The notes beneath the pieces are model-generated. The model had not been told where the DNA came from, did not search any database, and saw only the letters and a list, made by a program, of their open reading frames with translations. A stretch of 64,000 nucleotides of DNA, from contig CM059562.1 in assembly GCA_030386875.1 (NCBI GenBank), positions 67,268,201 to 67,332,200 on the forward strand. Direction: 5' to 3'. This DNA is from Morinoia aosen. Taxonomy: Eukaryota > Arthropoda > Malacostraca > Amphipoda > Talitridae. Shown here one piece after another: positions 10,630-25,600 of the stretch; the first letter of the stretch is position 1, and each line of letters opens with the position of its first letter. A program made the position numbers and the translations under genes.

Positions 10630-13600
10630 ATGGCTGACTTGAGCCAAACAAATTGCAGCCAGATGAGCACTCAGGTGGGTGAGGTTAAAGACTGCCATTT
10701 AACTTGCAACAACACAAGTTGAGCATTGTGTACCTGTCTCAAAGTTTAACTTAACTTTTTCTCTTTCTTTTTAAATGTCTGTTTAAAGTAGAAGACTGAA
10801 ATTGTGAAGACCCATGAATGATGGGGCTGTGGAGAGGAAAGTGAGCATTTATTTTATTAGATGTGTTATTTTTGATGAAGAGCTGTGTTTCTTTCTCAGT
10901 TAGGTAGCTTATCATGTAGCTAAACATAATTGCTTAGCAGCATTGTTGTCATTCATTGTATTGCTATGCTCTAATATTCAGTAGAATTAAATTTGGTATC
11001 ATTCAATTAAATTTCATGAGTGTTGTGTAAACAATTCATTTCAAATCATGATTTGCATATTCATATTCAGTGTACATATACCATCTAACATGATGACTGA
11101 AGCTTTATTTCTCTGGTTTATATATAGATGTTTTACTATTATTTAATCAAGTTGAGATTTTGCATTTTATATGCAATTTCACATGAGTTAATCTTGTCTT
11201 CAAGAAGTGCTCACTGAAAATGTTATCTTTTGCATTAGTTTAATATTTAGTACAACCAAGTTCTAACTTTCTTTTGTTGCAGATTTGGCACAACTTGTCC
11301 AAAGGACTGTGCATTACTTTTGGGTGATATTTTGCTTCAATTTTCTGCTTCAGGTATTCCATGCATCTAACTGGATTTTTTTGAGGTTTGGCTGTTTACT
11401 TCTTCTTTCAGCTCCTGAGGAGGAGCTGACAAGTTGAGCCTGCATTCTTTTCTTCATCTTTAATCATATTTCAAAAAGTTCTTTCATTCTTTTCGCTTCT
11501 ATACCCTGAGTGTGAGAGCACATGCATGCATTGATTCCCCACCCCTTTAATTTCATACTAATTGGTGCCTTCCTTCCTTTCAAAAATTCTTTGAATACTA
11601 AATTACAGACAGTAAAAATTGATGATCAATGACAAGAAATAGAGAAAATATTTGAGTGCGAGGTTTATGCATGAATTGAATGTGTTTTGTTTATTTTTCT
11701 GTCAGGTTTAGCATCATTAGCTGCAAAATTGTAAGTACTTAACATGCTGTTTGAAGAAACATCAAGTAAGTAAGGAAATTGACAGTGAGCATTTTTTTTG
11801 GGGTTGGTTGACATCTTTTTCCTTTCACAGAGCTTGCGAGAGACTCAGGAGTGCACGAGTCAGGCTCTGGATGTCAGTACGTGTGAAGACGCACTCTGGG
11901 GTCGACTTTTGGCCTTACACCCCAATGTTCAAGCCTATGGTTAGTGACTGGCTGTTCTTATTCACTTTGGATTACTTGAAGAATATTGGTTGTGATCTTT
12001 CGTTCTTCAATTTCTGTTAGATATACACTTATGTGCAATGGCCTGTCTGGAAAAGTTTTAAAGTCTAATAATTGAATGTCAGCCATTTACCTTGTAAAAT
12101 AATTGTTGTAAGATGTGATGTTAGTTTCTGGTAGTCTCAATACTTTTCTTAACATTCCAAGCAAGGTAATCAATATTGATTAATCTAGTTTGTTTTTAAT
12201 CTTATGCCACAAAAATCCTCCCTAGCAATTTATCTTTTCAGTTTCTGAATGCTATTTGGTAATGAATGACCAAATGTGTCTTCAATTCCTATATTAACCC
12301 TTTAACGTCCAAATTTTTGTACTCATATTACCGTTAACACAACCACCGTCACTAAACTGGCGCTGGCATCAGGCAGTCACCAATATCAGGATGGGATAGG
12401 AACTGCCACCCGGCAGAGAACTTCAAAGAACACATTAGGGAACTAATTGAACAAGAAATACTATATATTGAGGGTATTTTTTAAAGAGGACACTGGTGTC
12501 CTCTGGGGCGTTAAAGGGTTAAACTTATTTTTGATGCAATTTATGAAGTGCTAAAATAGCCATTACAGATAAACTGCAAATCTAGCGCTACTAGGAAAAA
12601 GACATGTACAGCTGATACTCTGACAAAACTAGTGGAGGAATTTGCATTTAAAATTGTCAAGTTTTTTTTATCAAAACTAATGCTTATTAGCTCCCAAGTG
12701 TTATACAGAATACATACATACATATACCAGGCTTCTCCTCCCTATGGGAGGGTAGCCGACAACAGGCCACAATCATCACTCTTAGCACTAGTAGGCAAGA
12801 GAGGCAGCACCGGCCACACCAGACTGCCGGGATCAGCAGCAGCCCAGCACAACCACCTTCCACAGTCAGGCCCGACAGCCATAGCTGGTTTACCCCGACC
12901 GCTTCATTGAGTGCAGTCCCGCCCCCCGCACAGGACAGGTCAACCCCATCACACGCGGGCAACTTCCAGTACCGCATCAAAAATAAAATTATCTTCTTAC
13001 ACACTGCCCCCACTCACTTCTGTCCGCAGTCATCCCTCTCGCCACGTCCTCAGTCAGACCCCTCTCATACAAAGCACGTTTCACCACATCAATCCAACTC
13101 ATCCGTGGTCTACTTCGGGCTCTAAAACCACTCATTTCCAACGTATAAATCTTTTTCACCAGCCACTCAACATTCATTCTTTCAACATGCCCAAACCATC
13201 CAAGCACTCTTTCATCCATTCGCCTGCTCAACTTTTTGATAACACCCGTCTGCCCCCTAACCAACTCATTCCTGATCCTATCTATTTTTGTTACTCCATT
13301 CATGCTCCTCAAACACTTCATCTCAAACAAATTAAACAACCACGGCGACATCACACAACCCTGTCTCACACCTGTCACAACTGGGAACCACTCACTCACC
13401 TAATTCCCTACTCCCACACATGCTCAAGAGTATACAGAATAGTATTCAATATAAAAATGTAGGATGTAGGATTCACATTTATCCTCAATTTATGCCTTTC
13501 GCACGCTCTACCAAACTCCGCAACCAGTCTCCTCAGTTTTTCCTCTGAGTCAGCCACAAGCGCTGTATCATCTGCAAACAACAGCTGACACTTCCCAATG

Positions 13601-16600
13601 CATACCATTTTGTCCCCCTAACTGCGCACCTTTTCCCAACACTCTAGCATTCTCTTCTCTCACCACACCATCCATAAACAAATTAAACAACCACGGCGAC
13701 ATCACACAACCCTGTCTCACACCTGTCACAATTGGGAACCACTCACTCACCTCATTCCCTACTCCCACACATGCTCAAGAGTATACAGAATAGTATTCAA
13801 TATAAAAATGTAGGATGGTTGTATTGAGAGTATTTTTTTGAGAGTATTTTTTGAGACTATTGTTGCAATAACCTTTTGCAGTTCCGAGAGGTTGAAGCAT
13901 TGGTTTATGCCCTGTCATGTCATTATTAGCATTTGCCACTTCTGATGGGCTTTTAAAATATTAGTTTTTGGTACCCACCGTTTTCATGCCATTGTGTGTG
14001 TTAAGCATTGCTGAAAACTAAAGTTGTAATTGTCAAATAGTTGTACTGCAAGTAATATATTATATATTATTCTTTGTGTTTTAGTCCAGAGCTTTAGATA
14101 ATAAAATAGTTGTTTATTCATTTTAGTGAACTTTGGAATCATTTTGGGGCATTTAATTGATATTTATGAAATATATTATATAGGTTAATTTTATTATGTA
14201 ATTCAATTCACTTCTTTTTATCATTTCTGCTGAAGAAGAAGAAGTGATATATATTTTGCTTTATGATACCATTGTTCATGCTGCAAAAATGCAAAATATA
14301 TAATTTTTAAGAAAAGCACAGGTATTGCTCAGATATGAAAAAATACCTAAATCAGCTTGACAAGTGTAATTTGTAGCAAAAATATGTTTCAAAGGTTTAT
14401 GTGATGCTGCTCAAATTGAATAGTAATTTTCAACCTTCATGTTGCTGTAAAAATGCTGAAAACGTAAGATAGCTTTGTAGTAAATGACTTTTCCAATTTA
14501 GGGTGTAAACTTGGTTAAAACAAGTATATTATTTATATTTCAATACCTATTGGATTGACATTTCACTAGATTTTTTATCACATAAATAATGATAGGAATT
14601 TGAAGGAGTTTTCTTGTGAAATGCTGAAATGGAGGGCAAATATGCTGAGTGTCCTAACCCACAACTCAGAGGTCGAAACTGGAGAGTGAATTAAGTGATA
14701 TTTTCACCTCATAGCGGCGTAGATGTCTCTCAGGCAGAGTGGCCTACTTCATAGTTCAGTTCCTAGTTAGTAACTTGGCTGGAAAAGCCAGTTTGGCAAC
14801 CCTGCGATGAACACTACGCCTCTTAACTTGAGTGTCCTAAAATTCTGTGTTTTGTGGTTTAGGACACTCTGCATATTTGCCTTCCAAATATCCAGTGAAG
14901 AAAGGCCCACAAAATAAAAATTTTGTTTGTTAGCTAAATCTAGTATCTGTTGTAAAAAATTTATTGCAAAACTTGCTTATATTGGTTATTTTTCTCAATA
15001 GATTTGAGAAAAGTGGATTGGTAAAACTTTCAATACATTAAGATAAACTGTAGAATATCTCTGACCAAAACTTATCAACATCACATGTTTCAAGTCTAAT
15101 ACTCATCAAATAGTTATTCTGCCTTAAAATTCAACTCATTCATCACCAAATTACTGAGCTAGATAACTACATAGTAACTGATTAGGCAAGAAAATTTCAA
15201 CGCGGCCAGATGCAAGAGTCACCAGTACAGCAGGTGTAGGAGATAACTGTTCAAAATTTGCTGCCCTGCACAGAAATTGAAAATTTTCTCGCTGACTCTG
15301 AAATAAAAAGATTACAGTTGTGTTTGTGTTGATAAAACAATCTGCTAGTTTTATATCTGGATTTTATTTACTTGCTTAGGCAATTATTATTTCATATTAT
15401 AATATTTTAGTACGTGTATGTAAAATTAGGTCTTTTTGCTCTGGAAGTTTTGCAGATGTAACATACCCTTGGACTGAAGCATACTTGGTCATAGATGAAC
15501 TTCATGTACTACTGTTCTCAATTATCACCAGAAGAACAGATAACTCATGCGTTCACACAGTATTACTAGTAAACTCACAAACAAAATCCAAGCATAGCTA
15601 TCACAAACTGTTCAGCAAATATTTTAACTTGGTGCTGTTAAAAACTACCATAGTACTATTCTTGAATATATGTGTGTTCAAAATAATATATTCTATGCCA
15701 TTTGTTTTTTTAATACTATTTTGTGTAACTTTCAGAAACTAATTAAATTAGTGTTTTGATGAACATAAAAAAAAATATGATTGCTTCCACTTGTAATGCC
15801 AGATAATCAGCTGTGCATGTCTTTCCTTTAGTAGACTGCCAGTACTGTGTGATGGACAAGTTCTTCAAGTTATATTGTTTTGTCACCTGGGTTACGAATG
15901 AATAACGGCATGTTTTGCTACTAAATCACATGCTTACACACAAAGCAGCATTCAATTTCTCACACTTGCCAATGAGTTTACACATGGGGATTCAAATTTT
16001 CCCATAAATGCGTTGTTGTAGATGCGTAAATTTACTCTGAAGAAGTTATGCTATTACAACACTAATTGGAGGCAAGGAAAATTTGCATTAACAGTCCTCA
16101 TAACCCGACCACCTGAATGCCATGACCTGACCGTGGAGCTGAGAAACTGGCAAGCTTCTTCTAGTCTGTGAATACCAAACAAACAACTGTTGTGTTGATA
16201 ATGGAAGAAAAAGTGCGATATTGTTTTTCTACCAAATGTTTCAAAGGATTCAAAAACCGATAAAATGAATTTATAGCACAGTCATACCTCACCTTACAAG
16301 CCCAACTAACAAATAATCCAGGTTAACACTTTGACTGCAATGACTACTAAATATTAAGTTCAACACCAAACTCAAATTCAAAGTCAATTGTAGTAAACTA
16401 TATTGAAAATACCAAACATGAACTAGATAGTGCCTTCATTTAGCTTTGATTAAGTACTTATGAAAACTGAATTGGCGACTACTGGTTGGTCAGTAGCATT
16501 ATGAAAATTATCTCCGTGCACCACCGGTGGCGCACGTCGCAGTCAAAGTGTTAAGAAACATCTTTACTTCAAATTTTTGTTTCTGAATATGAGAAAAGTT

Positions 16601-19600
16601 CAAGTTACGAAATGCGAAATCTCCAAAATCAAATAATGCACGCTGATGTTTGCAGCCTCTCAAATCCCTCAAAAAGTAAATACACTTATAGCATCCTGTA
16701 TTTTGTTTTGAAATTGTCACAATAGAGTCAATGGTAAATCATTTGCATGTCATGTTCATTTTAATGGTTCGATAAATTTTTTACTTATGATGCATAATTC
16801 ATACAAAATTGGTATACTTTTATAATTTTGAAAGGGCTAAGGGGGGATTATTAAGGGTCCTTGAAACTAAGCGGGCGTAAAATGCAACCTAGTTACGAAA
16901 AACTCGCGTTACAAAATCTCTTCCAGAACAAATTAGTTTTGAAAGGTGAGGTATGACTGTGTCATAAAAGGACAGAGTGAGATACTAAAATTTTAGTGTA
17001 TATTTGTTTATTATTTTCATATGCAGAAACAGCATTGGTCTTGAGTGATTTTGTTGTAAAATTCTTAGTCTTAGACAATGAAATGAAAACCCTAGACAAC
17101 CCTAATGAAGAATTGAAATGCGTTTTTTTAACGTAAGACAACTTCACTAGGTTTTTATCATCGTCAGTGGAAAAAAGCATATTTCATATATGGCAAAAAT
17201 ATTATTCTGTGATGAGTTCTTCTTTTCAGATTTTGCAGAGAACAGCTATGTGTTTGGCCGTGGGGGTGTAGACTGTCAGCTGACTGAAGACACGTTTGAT
17301 GCTTCCTTACTACCTGTTATATCAAAGAAACATTTCCGGTGAGGATTTTGATAGACATAGGTATTTTTATATAGGAGTGTAAAACTGGTCTAGTAATCTA
17401 ATCATATCTCAAACAAACTTAATACATACTAAGATGCTATTCATCTGCTAAAATTTTTGCAAACTTAACTTATCTCTCCTGTTGAATTTGACGTAAATAT
17501 GTACTCTGAATTTTTTTGCTGCAAGAGTGTTTTTATTTTTCAATATTAGATGATTGCCAAAGATGCAGGCACTCCAACTCCTGAATTTATTGACACAAAG
17601 CTGCAAAAGAAGATTAGACCAATATCTGGCCTCTTGTATGCAGGATTCAATATTCAAATATCCACTTATTCATGCATTTTTCCATAACTTGTATGTGCAT
17701 GCAAGTTTAAAAAATTCCACAAAGATACTGTTTTTTGTAGGGTGTCCAGAACATATTAGCAAAATTTTGCTTACTTCCTCTACAGTTTCTATGAATTGAA
17801 AGAAATGTGGCGTGAAGACAAATTAGCTTGACTTTTAAGGGTAACGTTTTTATTTTGATACTGACAGCTTCATCATGTGCGCAAAATAAAACTAGGCTTT
17901 CATTTTTTTTATGAATGGAGGGAAAATAGTTTTAAAATGTTTAAGCGTTTGGCATAACTGATGTATTATACCTCATTTTAACTATCGGGATGAGTAATTG
18001 GTAATTTATATCTTAATAATTAATTATTAATTTTTAATGTCAAATCAGGTTACATGTATTGGCTGATTTGCATTATTCGAGTGGTGTTTGGCCCTAACTC
18101 CTGCAAGTGGCAGAGCCCGTTATCTTATTTAGCCCCTCAAATCCACTCATGTTCCATTTTTTCTTCTAATTTTTGTAGATGGTCTATTTTGCACTTTGTT
18201 TGACTTTATCTGGTCAAACCTAAGCTGTTATGCACTGGACTCAACATACACTAATTTATAACTATGACTTTTGAAGCTAACTTCTTCGTAGGGGTTTTTG
18301 TCCATATCCAAGAATAAGAAATTAATCAAAATAAATAACCACGCATGATTGAATTATATATTTTTTTGCATTTGAGCTTCTTTTTTAAATAAGAAGAACG
18401 TGAAATTTGCTTTTTTGGTAACCTTAAGTCTAATTTCTCCATACTGTGACATATTTAGAGATGCACTTCAATAATGTCAAACCTAATTGTAAAAGTTACA
18501 ATGTTAATGTATCAACTTTCATAAATATTTCAGCACTCTGGGTAGTAAGTGCTGCAAAGAACAAAAAATGCATGCCCTTAATTTCGGCATGTGTCGCTTG
18601 GCAGAATCAGCAGGGACGACCGAGGTTCTGGTGACCCAATCATCTACATCGAAGACCTCAGTTCTAATGGCACCTTCCTCAACCGCAGACTTATTGGCAA
18701 GGGAAAGAGATCCATTCTTACACACAATGATGAAATAGGCCTGGCTCATGCTCATAAAAAAGGTTAGTGTCACATGTTTGTTGCATGACTCTGAGTTTGC
18801 TTGGTTGTCATTTCTGTGGTGCCTCGTAGATTTAGCCGGCCTAGTCTGCAGTGTTTCTCTCATGCCACTTGCTCAATCAAATGATGGAGCGTAAAAGTAT
18901 TGCATGATTAAATTACCGTTTAGCATCACACCATCTGGAGGCAAATTCCTCTCCTCCAATCCAATGAGATAAAATTACCAATGCATTCCTACCAATCGCA
19001 TTTACAAACTATGAAGAAATTCATTGAACATCTGCTCAAAATCCCTTACTAAATACTGTAAACACATTCAAACAAAACCTGGAATGTTCTGCTAAATAAG
19101 GTTAGGGAAATGCCTTAAGAGATGAGCTCAATCATGAGGTATTGAATGTTTAACGTGTGTCTGACTCTCATGCTGATTCATCATGAGGCCACTTAAAGTA
19201 ACTACTAGAACTCGTGCACATGTCAATCTAGCTGCTACTCTACGTGCCAAGGTCAGTAGGTAATTTTCCTTCTTTACACTCATTTTTGTCACATTTTAAT
19301 ATCTACAGTAAGGCAGAAGGTACACTATCCAGAATTGCCGTGTTATGTGCGAATCCATTGCTTGGAGGTATCAAAAGAAGAGAGAATGAAAATACCTCGG
19401 ATGTTTTCATCAAGCAAAACTGAATCATTGCCTGTAACACATTTTCTCAGCTGTAATTATGAAATGAATCCGCAAGTGTTGGTGGACTTAATTTGCGAGT
19501 ATTTGTTTTTGTTTTGATGCTTATTTTAATTTTGTTTGCATTACACCTTACAATAAATAGAAGGAAACATCAATAAAAAATTTTTCACTTGTTCACTCTA

Positions 19601-22600
19601 TTTGGTAAAATCATGAGTAGCTCTAAATGAAGCACGTTCATGAGAAGAAAGTTCCCTGGTTTTCATTACTTCCAATGTACAGCATAAAGGGCAACATGTA
19701 GTTGATGTTTTCATGACCAGCTGCATGCACGTATAATCTGTAATTAGTTTGGGATGTTTTATGCAGTTGGTGGGTTGTTAATTCATCCCATTTATTGGTG
19801 TGTGCCCACTGGTTAACGTCGTTCTCGTTTTCTGCTTTTGTCATGTACAGCCATCACATAACCTTGCAAACTATGCCATACATTGATAATCCATTAGTCA
19901 TAATATTCCTTTTTCTAATCATTCTTTACGTGAAGGCCATTTGTAATTTTTTGGTGCTAATTACGTGCTTTTACAGCCTTCCTGAGCAACACGGACAAAT
20001 GTACAAAATGTTTACTGACATTGAACAACAGCAGTTGCAGACCTGAATACCGATAGTCTGGACTACTGACGAGGTTTGGAGATTGTAAAAAATACCTCAT
20101 AAATGTTTCAAAGTGCCAACACCTAGCAGTCAGTTTTTTCATGGACTCTAGTCCTATCTCATTTACCTAAGATGTATAATTTTACTTGCGAGTTAATATC
20201 CGACACTGTTTCATTTAAATCAGAAATTTATCATTTTTATACTGTATAAGTAATTAGTATTAGAGACAATAATTCTTTGTAAATGTTTTCTGGGAGTAAA
20301 ATTTTAGTTTTCACTTTATATGTAATCCTCAATTTCACTATAATACATTTAATCACAAATTCTCGTTGAGATATTTAAGTTCAGATAAGGAGAAAGCAGA
20401 GACATGTCATCAATATTACTTTTCATGCAGACTAGATGACTCCCTTGTTCACCTTCCCCTGTGTTTCAGCTTCCTTCACGCACAGTTGCATTTCTTACCA
20501 AGCGCCAAGTAGAGGACGGATTTGCCAGTAGACTTGACCAAATAGTCAAGTACCTGACTGCCTTGTGATTTTAGCCTTCTCCAGGCAATGCTTCACATGT
20601 GATCTGAGCTGTTTTATGTCAGAAGATAAATTCCATTGTGATATTTTACTTCGTTGTTTTCTGTTATATTGTTATTAAATTTGTTAGTTGAACTATGCTT
20701 CAGTGCTTTTTTTTTTGAGGTTTTTTTATTATGTGCATATTAATTCTAGCCATCAATATAATTTATGGAAAGTTAGAAGTAATAGCTATCGTTTGAGATA
20801 AACCGTTTGAAGTAATTGCCAAATACTATAGCAAATTCGTATCTGTCCTATATGATAGATCTCAGTTTTTAATTAACCCATTACCGTCTAGGTATATTTC
20901 ATAATCGACATCTAGAGAACATTTCATTTGTTCGTGAATTTATACATGCGTTTTTTAGAGTCACTGTTAAATAGTAGTACCCTCTTCATTCTGAAATCGC
21001 AACCTGATGCGAGTGCCAGTCTGACAATGGAGATTATAATAACAATACGAATGAAAAATACAGACGGTAAAGAACTAAAAATAAGTAAGAAATAAAGCAG
21101 GAAGAGAAGTGTGACTGTGAAGTATTTCATTCCTTTAGAATTCAGCATTTAAAATGGGACTTTCACTATAATAGGTAATAAATCATGAAATGTCGAGAAC
21201 GTTGCTAAGCAGTATCTTTTTTGAAACCCGTTACTTCTTTAGGGCTAAGAAGGATAATATAAACTGAAGTGTGGCAAAGAAGCTCTTAACTCATCATTTA
21301 AATCTGCAGCATAGCAACATTTTAGAGTACTAGATGAACCATAGCAGCATGTCAAGTAATCGTATATCTGTATGATTATGTCCATTGAGGTGTGGCAAAG
21401 AAGCTCTTTTCTCATCATTTAAATCTGCAGCATAGTAACACTTTAGGGTACCAGATAAAGAACTCACCAGTGAACCATCGCAGCTAGTAATTACATATCT
21501 GGCTGTGCGCAGTGTTTATGTTCTACGACTGCGCAAAGACTGACAGCATGGAGCACCCAGTGGAGCTCACCTCGAGGTACACGATGACCAGAGTGCTGGG
21601 CACCGGCAACTACGGGGAAGTGCGCCTCGCGTACCAGGAGGTGGGGGCTGCTCTTCTGCTCTTGACCTCGGTTGATGAACTGCGGTGTAGCAATACTTGT
21701 AGACGTGATGCAAAACTGGGGGTCTGCTGATGTGTTCTAATGCTGGTGTGTACAATTACTGGGTGCGTATTTATACATCGTAATACTTGGTATGCGTTAG
21801 TGGGTAACGTTAAGGCGCTTGAGCTGGGTGTGCATAAATAAATCTATTGCGCAGTGCAAGAATAGATCAATAAATTAATATGCCGATTGAGTGTAGAGTT
21901 GAATACAATAAAACTAAATGGATTCGTAGTTTAATGAAACAATAAGTGAATAAATCGATTAGCCAATGGATGGATTGATGAAGAAAAGAAAAAGAATGGA
22001 GGTGTGCATAGGTGAGTAAATGTACAGATTGATGATTGAAAACGAACGAATGAATACATAGGTGAAAGATTAGATTCCTTGAAGAATAGGTGGTAGATAA
22101 AGTTAATGGATAGATGGATAATTAAATGAAGCGATTTGATGGAAGGCTGGATGATTTAGGTGCAGGTGAACCAAGCAATAGATATTTCTAAAAAGTCAGG
22201 AAAATAGTGATTGGGAGAAAAACCTCGCTGTAAACTAAGGTTATGTCAATTTATGTATCCTCCTTGCAATGCTGATGATTCTTGTCATGACGTTCGAGTT
22301 AGAATCTGCGTAGCAGAGAAGCAAGCGAGTACAGCTGGGCACTGTTGTGCAAGTTTACCAGGCAGAGCTCTCACCCTGGCACGTCAGTGGTTTGTGTGAA
22401 TGATCTCGCTTGTCTTCGGCCCAAAAAATGTGTTGTCAAGCTCATAGCCTAGGGCGTTTTAGGCCCCCGTTACATTTCATTCATTGTTGATTCAAAATTA
22501 ATTCAAATTAAATAATTTCAACTGTATCTCAATTCAATAAACATGTCGCACAAGCACTGAGAGTTGGAGATACCTCGCTGGCTGCTTGACTTACGGCTAC

Positions 22601-25600
22601 TACTCTCCTATGGCTATGTTTTGAAAGTGTGTCTGACCATATGCTTTTTGTTTCAGGGTACGTTGCTGAGTTGCGCCATTAAAATAATCAAGAAAAAACA
22701 GATGAGCACGAATGGGAACACGCTCGTGATGAATAACATTTCGCAAATCAAAAACGAAGTAGAACTTCTGCAATCCATCGACCACGTGAGTGACTGGTTT
22801 CTTCTTGTTGATTGTGCTTGTCTTTGTTTTGTTGGAGAGAGATGGCGATATTGTGGAACCGCGACACGGAAGGAAATAATTGTGTTACTCTCGTGTTTTT
22901 CTGGGTCTTGGTAGGACTAGCAATTAAACTGAGTTGCGTTTGTTAAGGTAATGTGCAAGGGCAAGTTAGGCTTTTTGTAAAACGATATGGTGTTGGTACA
23001 TCATTCTAGCAATTATCTCTTAATTTGTCATTATGATTTCAGATAAGACAGTTGGACTGTTTTTGTTTTATGTATAGCTTATGCTACGTTTCTACCTCTC
23101 AATCATTGAGAAATGATAATGAGGTAGGGAAAGAACAATTATAATTTATAAAAAATTATTATAATTATATTATATAATAATCCACTTTCTGTTTATTTCT
23201 TTATGCTGAAGTTTGAAGAGGTTGTGGCTTCATTGGTCAAACCTAAAGTTTAAGTTTATTCTTCACATACGTTCTATGTTACCCCGAAAAATAAACATAA
23301 GCCCTGGATTACCAGAGACATCGTGATAAATATAAAGAAACGTCAAGCGTACCTAGCCCTCCTTTGCGAAGGACGAATATCTAGAGAAACATATAACCGA
23401 TTTAGAAACTATGTAACAAACCAGATAAGAACATCAAAAAAGAACTACTTTACGCTCAAGTTTACTCAATTCAAAACTGACGTTAAAAAGATTTGGCATC
23501 TCCTTAACTCCTGCTGTAAACCGAATAATGCCGATAAAAAGAAAATTGAATATGTTGTTCAAGATAATGTAAAATATCATGAGAAGAAAGAAATTGCTAA
23601 TCTCTTTAACAACTTCTTCGTAAACGTAGGGAAAACAATAGCTGATGGTATTCCAAGTGAACCTACTGATCACCTGGAATTTATGGATCATATTCGAGAA
23701 CCCAACTCCTTTTTCTTTACGCCTACAAACTCCTCCGATGTAATTACGTGCATAAACAACATGAAAAATAAATCGAGTGGGTTACAAACGTTTCCGACTA
23801 AAGTACTTAAAGTTATTGCTGACATTGTAGCCCCACTGATATCAAATATTATTAACCAGTCTCTCTTACTAGGCACTTTCCCGAACTCCCTCAAAGTTGC
23901 TAGAGTAACCCCTATCTTTAAAAGTGGTGAAAAAACCTGTGTAAACAATTATCGACCTATCTCCATTCTACCAATTATTAGCAAAGTATTCGAAAAGATT
24001 GTGTATAAAAAAGTGTACTCTTATTTTGAACAAAAATCATTTCTTTACGATAAACAATACGGTTTTCGCTCTAAAAAATCAACAACACAGGCTATATTAA
24101 ATCATTTACAATTCCTCTATTCTAATATAGATGAAGGAAAGCCTGTCTTCTCTGTATTTCTTGACTTCCGAAAAGCATTTGATTGTGTGGACCATAAAAT
24201 ACTATTATCGAAACTACACTGTTATGGCATTCGAGGGATTGCCCATGATTGGTTCAGATCATACCTAACAAATCGGAAGCAATACGTTATCATTGACGAC
24301 GCAAAATCAGACCCACAGACAATTAGCCATGGAGTTCCACAAGGATCTGTTCTCGGGCCTCTCTTGTTTCTGATTTTTATCAATGATATTGTAAAATCTA
24401 CATCATTCTTCAAATTCATACTTTTTGCCGATGACAGTACGCTTTCTGCGGTCCTTCCGAACCAAAATCCTGCTATGATTGTGGAGAGTATAAATACTGA
24501 ACTTCACAAGGTTTCATCGTGGCTCAAAGCTAATAAAATAAGCCTAAATATCGATAAAACAAATTATATTACTTTCTCATACAAGAAAGATGTATCTCTC
24601 CCATGCATTAAAATTGGCGAAGGTGAAATCGAAGAAACCAACTCATGTAAGTTTCTGGGCATCATAATAGATAAACATCTGACCTTCAAAGAGCACATCA
24701 CTCATATTAGTTCTAAATTATCAAAATCCATCGGAATCCTAAATAAAGTTAAAAATTTTCTGCCTGAAACAGCTTTACAAATGCTCTACCGAACGCTCAT
24801 TTCTCCATACTTGCAATACGGAATAGAAGCATGGCACGGAACTGATAAAAATAAAACCAACAAAATTTTTACTCTGCAGAAAAGGGCTGTCAGAGCGGTA
24901 AAGAACCTAGAATATAATGCTCACACAAATGATTCTTTCAAAAATTTACAAATACTTAAACTTTCGGATCTATACAAAATCTCCATCTGTAATTTCATTT
25001 ACAAAACATTAAGAAATGATGGCGACAATAGCCTAAGACAATTATTGACTGCGCAAACTGGTCATCACGACCATTTAACCCGAAATAGAAGTAAATTCAT
25101 GCTTCCTTATTATTCAAAGGCCAGGTCGCAACACAGTATTCTCTTCGTTGGAACCAAAACTTGGAACTCTATACCTGCAGAGATCCGTGAATGTAATTCG
25201 TACAAAGTATTCAAAAGACTTCTTGAGTCTCACTTCCTAACAGAATACTAGTAGTGTAAGATCACCGTGTCGAAATCTTGCCTCCTACATGTAACTAATG
25301 ATAATGTCATAATGTAACTTGCCTTGTGTACCATAACAAATCTTCTCTCTGCTCTTGAATCGTTTTATCGAACATACTGTTAAATATAGCCGACTTGTAA
25401 AATATCGAGTTAATCATCTCAATGATCAGTCTAATGCGAAACTAGGTTAAGTGAACTAGGTTAAACTTTTGTACACCCTAGAATAGCGTGATGGTAGGAT
25501 GCCCTAGAAGTCGCTGAACTTATTCGGGCCCACAGGTAGCTATACTCAAATTTGACCATTGTACTAGACTTAAGTAAAACTCTGCCTCTGTATCACCTAC

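Noticed and set aside
9044-10670. ORFs of 402-497 codons with 8-aa repeats (VESLPLGG, ELNPYLWV, KVGIQLHP)
   Set aside because: All derive from the 24-bp minisatellite, with several frames open at once and no sign of codon-level constraint.
11282-11361. Extra CHEK2 exon between exons 1 and 2
   Set aside because: It has splice-like borders, but the phase-0 frame needed has a stop; exon 1 joins exon 2 at 11831 in phase.
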